Of a DNA stretch of 7,379 nt, positions 6,124 to 7,379 are shown in pieces. This DNA comes from Bacillota bacterium (GTDB lineage: Bacteria; Bacillota; Clostridia; Peptostreptococcales; Anaerovoracaceae). The notes under the pieces are model-generated. The model ran no database searches. It saw nothing but the letters and a program-made list of their open reading frames with translations, and was not told where the DNA came from. The DNA lies in assembly GCA_022793975.1 (NCBI GenBank), contig JAAWDW010000098.1, positions 1 to 7,379 on the forward strand. Reading direction: 5' to 3'. A program made the position numbers and the translations under genes. Numbering within the stretch: position 1 is the first letter of the stretch; each line of letters begins with the position of its first letter.

Positions 6124-6494
6124 TATTTTTTTACCTCAATATTTCTTTTTGTCACATTCTTTGAAAATACTCCTTTTATGACAACCGATATGTCTGCGGA
6201 ATCGTTGCCGATAAGTTCATCAAGACGGCAGTTGACAAATTCTATAAGCTGATTTGTCGTCTGTTTTATACCGGCTCCGAATTTGACAAGCACATAGATT
6301 TTTATTTTGGTTTTACCACCTATTCTGTCTATATCGAGAAAATAGATACTCATACTGTCTATAGGACTTATTTTGCCTTTGGAATTGCAGAGAACGAGTC
6401 TGCCGTCAAATGTTTTTACTGCATCCGCGACGATATTTCCGAGAACATTTTTGCTGACAGATATTGTTCCTATGTCATTTTTTTTGCTGTACAT
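6123..6494 (-). CDS. Asp23/Gls24 family (DUF322, YloU-like) protein
   Basis: A 123-residue soluble protein. Asp23/Gls24 proteins are small envelope- or stress-associated factors of Gram-positive bacteria without known enzymatic activity. Seen: ISVSKNVLGNIVADAV (11-26) matches the first conserved helix; IKIYVLVKFGAGIKQTTNQLIEFV carries the family's strand-turn-helix core; and ADISVVIKGVF near the C-terminus is the typical closing strand. The middle (GRLVLCNSKGKISPIDSMSIYFLDI) is more divergent than usual. In many Firmicutes a YloU protein precedes the fatty-acid kinase gene fakA (yloV) and then recG; here it abuts recG directly, with fakA absent. The ATG at 6494 has only a weak GAGAG site, and an extended -10 lies about 40 bases upstream. 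Confidence 0.8.
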   Translation of the reverse strand: MYSKKNDIGTISVSKNVLGNIVADAVKTFDGRLVLCNSKGKISPIDSMSIYFLDIDRIGGKTKIKIYVLVKFGAGIKQTTNQLIEFVNCRLDELIGNDSADISVVIKGVFSKNVTKRNIEVKK

Positions 6495-6531
6495 TGTTTC
6501 TCTCTCATTATTTATAGTATTTTCAATATAT

Positions 6532-6540
6532 ATTTTAGCA
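6532..6540 (-). promoter_or_regulatory. Extended -10 promoter for the Asp23-recG unit
   Basis: TGCTAAAAT on the minus strand, a TGn extension plus a five-of-six -10, ending about 37 bases before the Asp23 ATG. The best -35-like TTGTTT (6558-6563) is 20 bases away, too far to be ideal. The element forms part of one copy of the 8-base direct repeat described for this intergenic region. Confidence 0.4.
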
Positions 6541-6577
6541 TACGGAAAAATATTTTAAAACAATTTTCGGCATACGG
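6538..6577. repeat. Direct repeat GCATACGG x2 between divergent genes
   Basis: GCATACGG occurs at 6538-6545 and 6570-6577, 32 bases apart start to start, about three turns of the helix. On the minus strand the similarity extends: CCGTATGCCGAAAAT and CCGTATGCTAAAAT. The copies lie in the 107-base gap between the Asp23 start and the small membrane protein start; one touches the putative Asp23 -10 and the other lies just upstream of a plus-strand TATTAT (6580-6585). Same-face spacing suggests a regulator site, but eight bases are few. Confidence 0.4.
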
Positions 6578-6601
6578 CATATTATAAACGGGGTGATTAT
6601 T

Positions 6602-6784
6602 ATGGGAAATAACTGCAAGCCTAAAAAACCGGGCGGCTGTGACTATAAAAAATTTAAAGAAATGGGTTTTGTCCTTGTTGTTTTCGGACTGATAACAATA
6701 TGTGCGTTTTTCCTGCCGATGCAGGCGTGGATATTGCTTCTGGGAATTGTTTTTATAGTATGCGGTATAAGGCTTTTAAAATAA
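6602..6784 (+). CDS. Small two-helix membrane protein of unknown function
   Basis: A 60-residue protein that I do not recognise as a named family. Seen: a polar, basic N-terminus with two cysteines (C5 and C13, with the run KPKKPGGC between), a KKFKEMG stretch, a first hydrophobic helix (about 22-38), a short PMQ turn, and a second helix (about 42-56) ending in RLLK. The two ends are predicted on the same side, probably the cytoplasm because of the lysines. A GTG at 6593 is in frame, but it lies inside the GGGGTGAT ribosome-binding site that serves the ATG at 6602, so the ATG is the start. It is divergent from the Asp23 gene and 141 bases ahead of the HxlR gene, which has its own promoter. 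A CATATTATA just upstream (6578-6586) resembles mother-cell sigma-factor -10 elements, but no matching -35 was found. Confidence 0.75.
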   Translation: MGNNCKPKKPGGCDYKKFKEMGFVLVVFGLITICAFFLPMQAWILLLGIVFIVCGIRLLK

Positions 6785-6837
6785 AATGTGAAATACGAGA
6801 GGTAACAGCGGAAGCAGTAAATTTTTGTACAAGCTTC

Positions 6838-6854
6838 TTGAATATATAATTCAA
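6838..6854. promoter_or_regulatory. Palindrome over the -35, candidate HxlR operator
   Basis: TTGAATATATAATTCAA: six-base inverted arms around a five-base centre, placed on the -35 and the first part of the spacer, where a bound dimer would block RNA polymerase. A second perfect palindrome, TTGTACAA, lies at 6825-6832 just upstream. HxlR-family dimers commonly repress their own or adjacent genes through such sites; the assignment is inference. Confidence 0.35.
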
Positions 6855-6866
6855 AAAGTATATAAT
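6838..6866 (+). promoter_or_regulatory. Sigma-A-type promoter for the HxlR regulator gene
   Basis: TTGAAT (6838-6843), a 17-base spacer and a perfect TATAAT (6861-6866). Transcription would start near 6873 and leave a leader of about 53 bases with the GGAGG site at 6912-6916. The hexamers and spacing make it one of the best promoters in the window. Confidence 0.72.
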
Positions 6867-6925
6867 ATGTCTGTAAATTGCGACACTTACTTTTACAACG
6901 CATACTATCACGGAGGAAAGTATAT

Positions 6926-7300
6926 ATGAACGATATTAACGACAGAACAGAATGTACTGTCTGCAGTAAAGAGCCTTATGATGATTGCGATGAAAGCTGT
7001 TATCTTTACACATTAAGCCTTATAGGCGGTAAATGGAAGATGATAATACTTTATGCAATTCATACAAACGGAACAATACGTTACAACGCTCTGCAGAGAA
7101 CAATCGGCAGCATAACGTTCAAGACGCTCAGTGTGCAGCTGAAAGAGCTTGAAGCGGACGGACTTATTATAAGAAACGAGTATCCGCAGATACCGCCGAA
7201 AGTTGAATACAGTCTTTCGGAAAAAGGCCGTTCTCTTATTCCTATTATGGATGCAATTTGCAGCTGGGGATACAATCACAGACCAAAACCTGTAGAATGA
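6926..7300 (+). CDS. HxlR-family winged helix-turn-helix transcriptional regulator
   Basis: A 124-residue DNA-binding dimer. Seen: LSLIGGKWKMIILYAI (30-45), the family hallmark; GTIRYNALQRTIGSIT (49-64); the recognition helix TFKTLSVQLKELEADGLI (64-81); the wing RNEYPQIPPKVEYSLSEKG (83-101); and a C-terminal dimerisation helix SLIPIMDAICSWG (103-115). Family members such as YodB, HypR and HxlR sense electrophiles, oxidants or aldehydes, often through an N-terminal cysteine. Here four cysteines (C10, C13, C21, C25) crowd the N-terminus; C25 lies about one residue from the usual sensor position. A longer in-frame start exists at 6878, but the ATG at 6926 follows GGAGG and fits the family, and the promoter start leaves it a proper leader. 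Target genes are not evident; none of the plus-strand neighbours is a reductase. Confidence 0.93.
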   Translation: MNDINDRTECTVCSKEPYDDCDESCYLYTLSLIGGKWKMIILYAIHTNGTIRYNALQRTIGSITFKTLSVQLKELEADGLIIRNEYPQIPPKVEYSLSEKGRSLIPIMDAICSWGYNHRPKPVE

Positions 7301-7326
7301 TAAAAAATATAAAGAGGAAATAAAAC

Positions 7327-7356
7327 AGCGGTATCTCTAAAGATACCGCTTTGGTT
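7327..7356 (+). terminator. Hairpin terminator after the HxlR gene, possibly bidirectional
   Basis: A perfect 10-base stem AGCGGTATCT / AGATACCGCT (7327-7336 with 7341-7350) with a 4-base loop CTAA, followed on the plus strand by TTTGGTT and on the minus strand by GTTTTATTTC. The T-tracts are modest on both sides. It begins 26 bases after the HxlR stop and could also end a convergent gene beyond the window. Confidence 0.65.
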
Positions 7357-7379
7357 AATAATCCGGTGTTAGATGGCAC

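Noticed and set aside
6811..6837. GAAGC/GCTTC inverted repeat after the small membrane protein gene
   Set aside because: Five base pairs around a 17-base loop without a following T-run do not make a credible terminator.
7355..7379. Possible 3' end of a convergent minus-strand gene (frame ending in HLTPDY then TAA at 7357-7355)
   Set aside because: Only seven codons are visible and any frame could look like this; the bidirectional shape of the nearby hairpin is suggestive but not enough to call a gene.

Overview
The window is a stretch of chromosome from an anaerobic, endospore-forming member of the Clostridia, moderately low in GC. The evidence is an alpha/beta-type small acid-soluble spore protein (SASP), a YlbJ/SpoVV sporulation membrane protein, a gene order close to the ylb locus of Bacillus (rsmD-coaD-ylbJ-...-ylbM), and a coiled-coil gene that in Clostridia typically sits next to coaD. 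A position in the Ruminococcaceae/Oscillospiraceae is plausible but cannot be proved from the window.

Left two thirds (1-6494) are read from the minus strand, so in transcription order: an Asp23/Gls24-family protein (6494-6123) is fused by a one-base TAATG overlap to recG (6123-4078). Next comes a single SASP gene (3979-3779) with a strong intrinsic terminator. After that follow rsmD (3554-3018), coaD (2960-2463), the coiled-coil protein (2466-1939, ATGA overlap with coaD), ylbJ (1885-884), an iron-sulfur flavoprotein type oxidoreductase (801-262) and the 5' part of tmcAL/ylbM (238 to the left edge, truncated by the window). Good sigma-A-like promoters lie in front of coaD and of the oxidoreductase, and an extended -10 lies in front of rsmD. 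The row of genes is therefore probably several overlapping transcription units, not one operon.

Right end (6593-7379) is read from the plus strand: a 60-residue two-helix membrane protein of unknown function, divergent from the Asp23 gene, and an HxlR-family winged-helix regulator. The regulator has a clear promoter, a palindrome over its -35, four N-terminal cysteines, and a closing hairpin that could terminate from both sides.

Functionally this is a housekeeping neighbourhood: replication-fork repair (RecG), 16S rRNA methylation (RsmD), coenzyme A synthesis (CoaD) and tRNA-Met modification (TmcAL). Two spore-resistance genes are set among them: the SASP, which protects DNA, and YlbJ, implicated in dipicolinate delivery. 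I see no mobile element, CRISPR array, tRNA or rRNA, and no convincing new multi-gene system. The most interesting leads are a long terminator-like hairpin that swallows the ylbJ start codon, the repeat-bearing divergent intergenic region near 6540-6580, the cysteine-rich HxlR regulator with its putative operator, and the unnamed small membrane protein.
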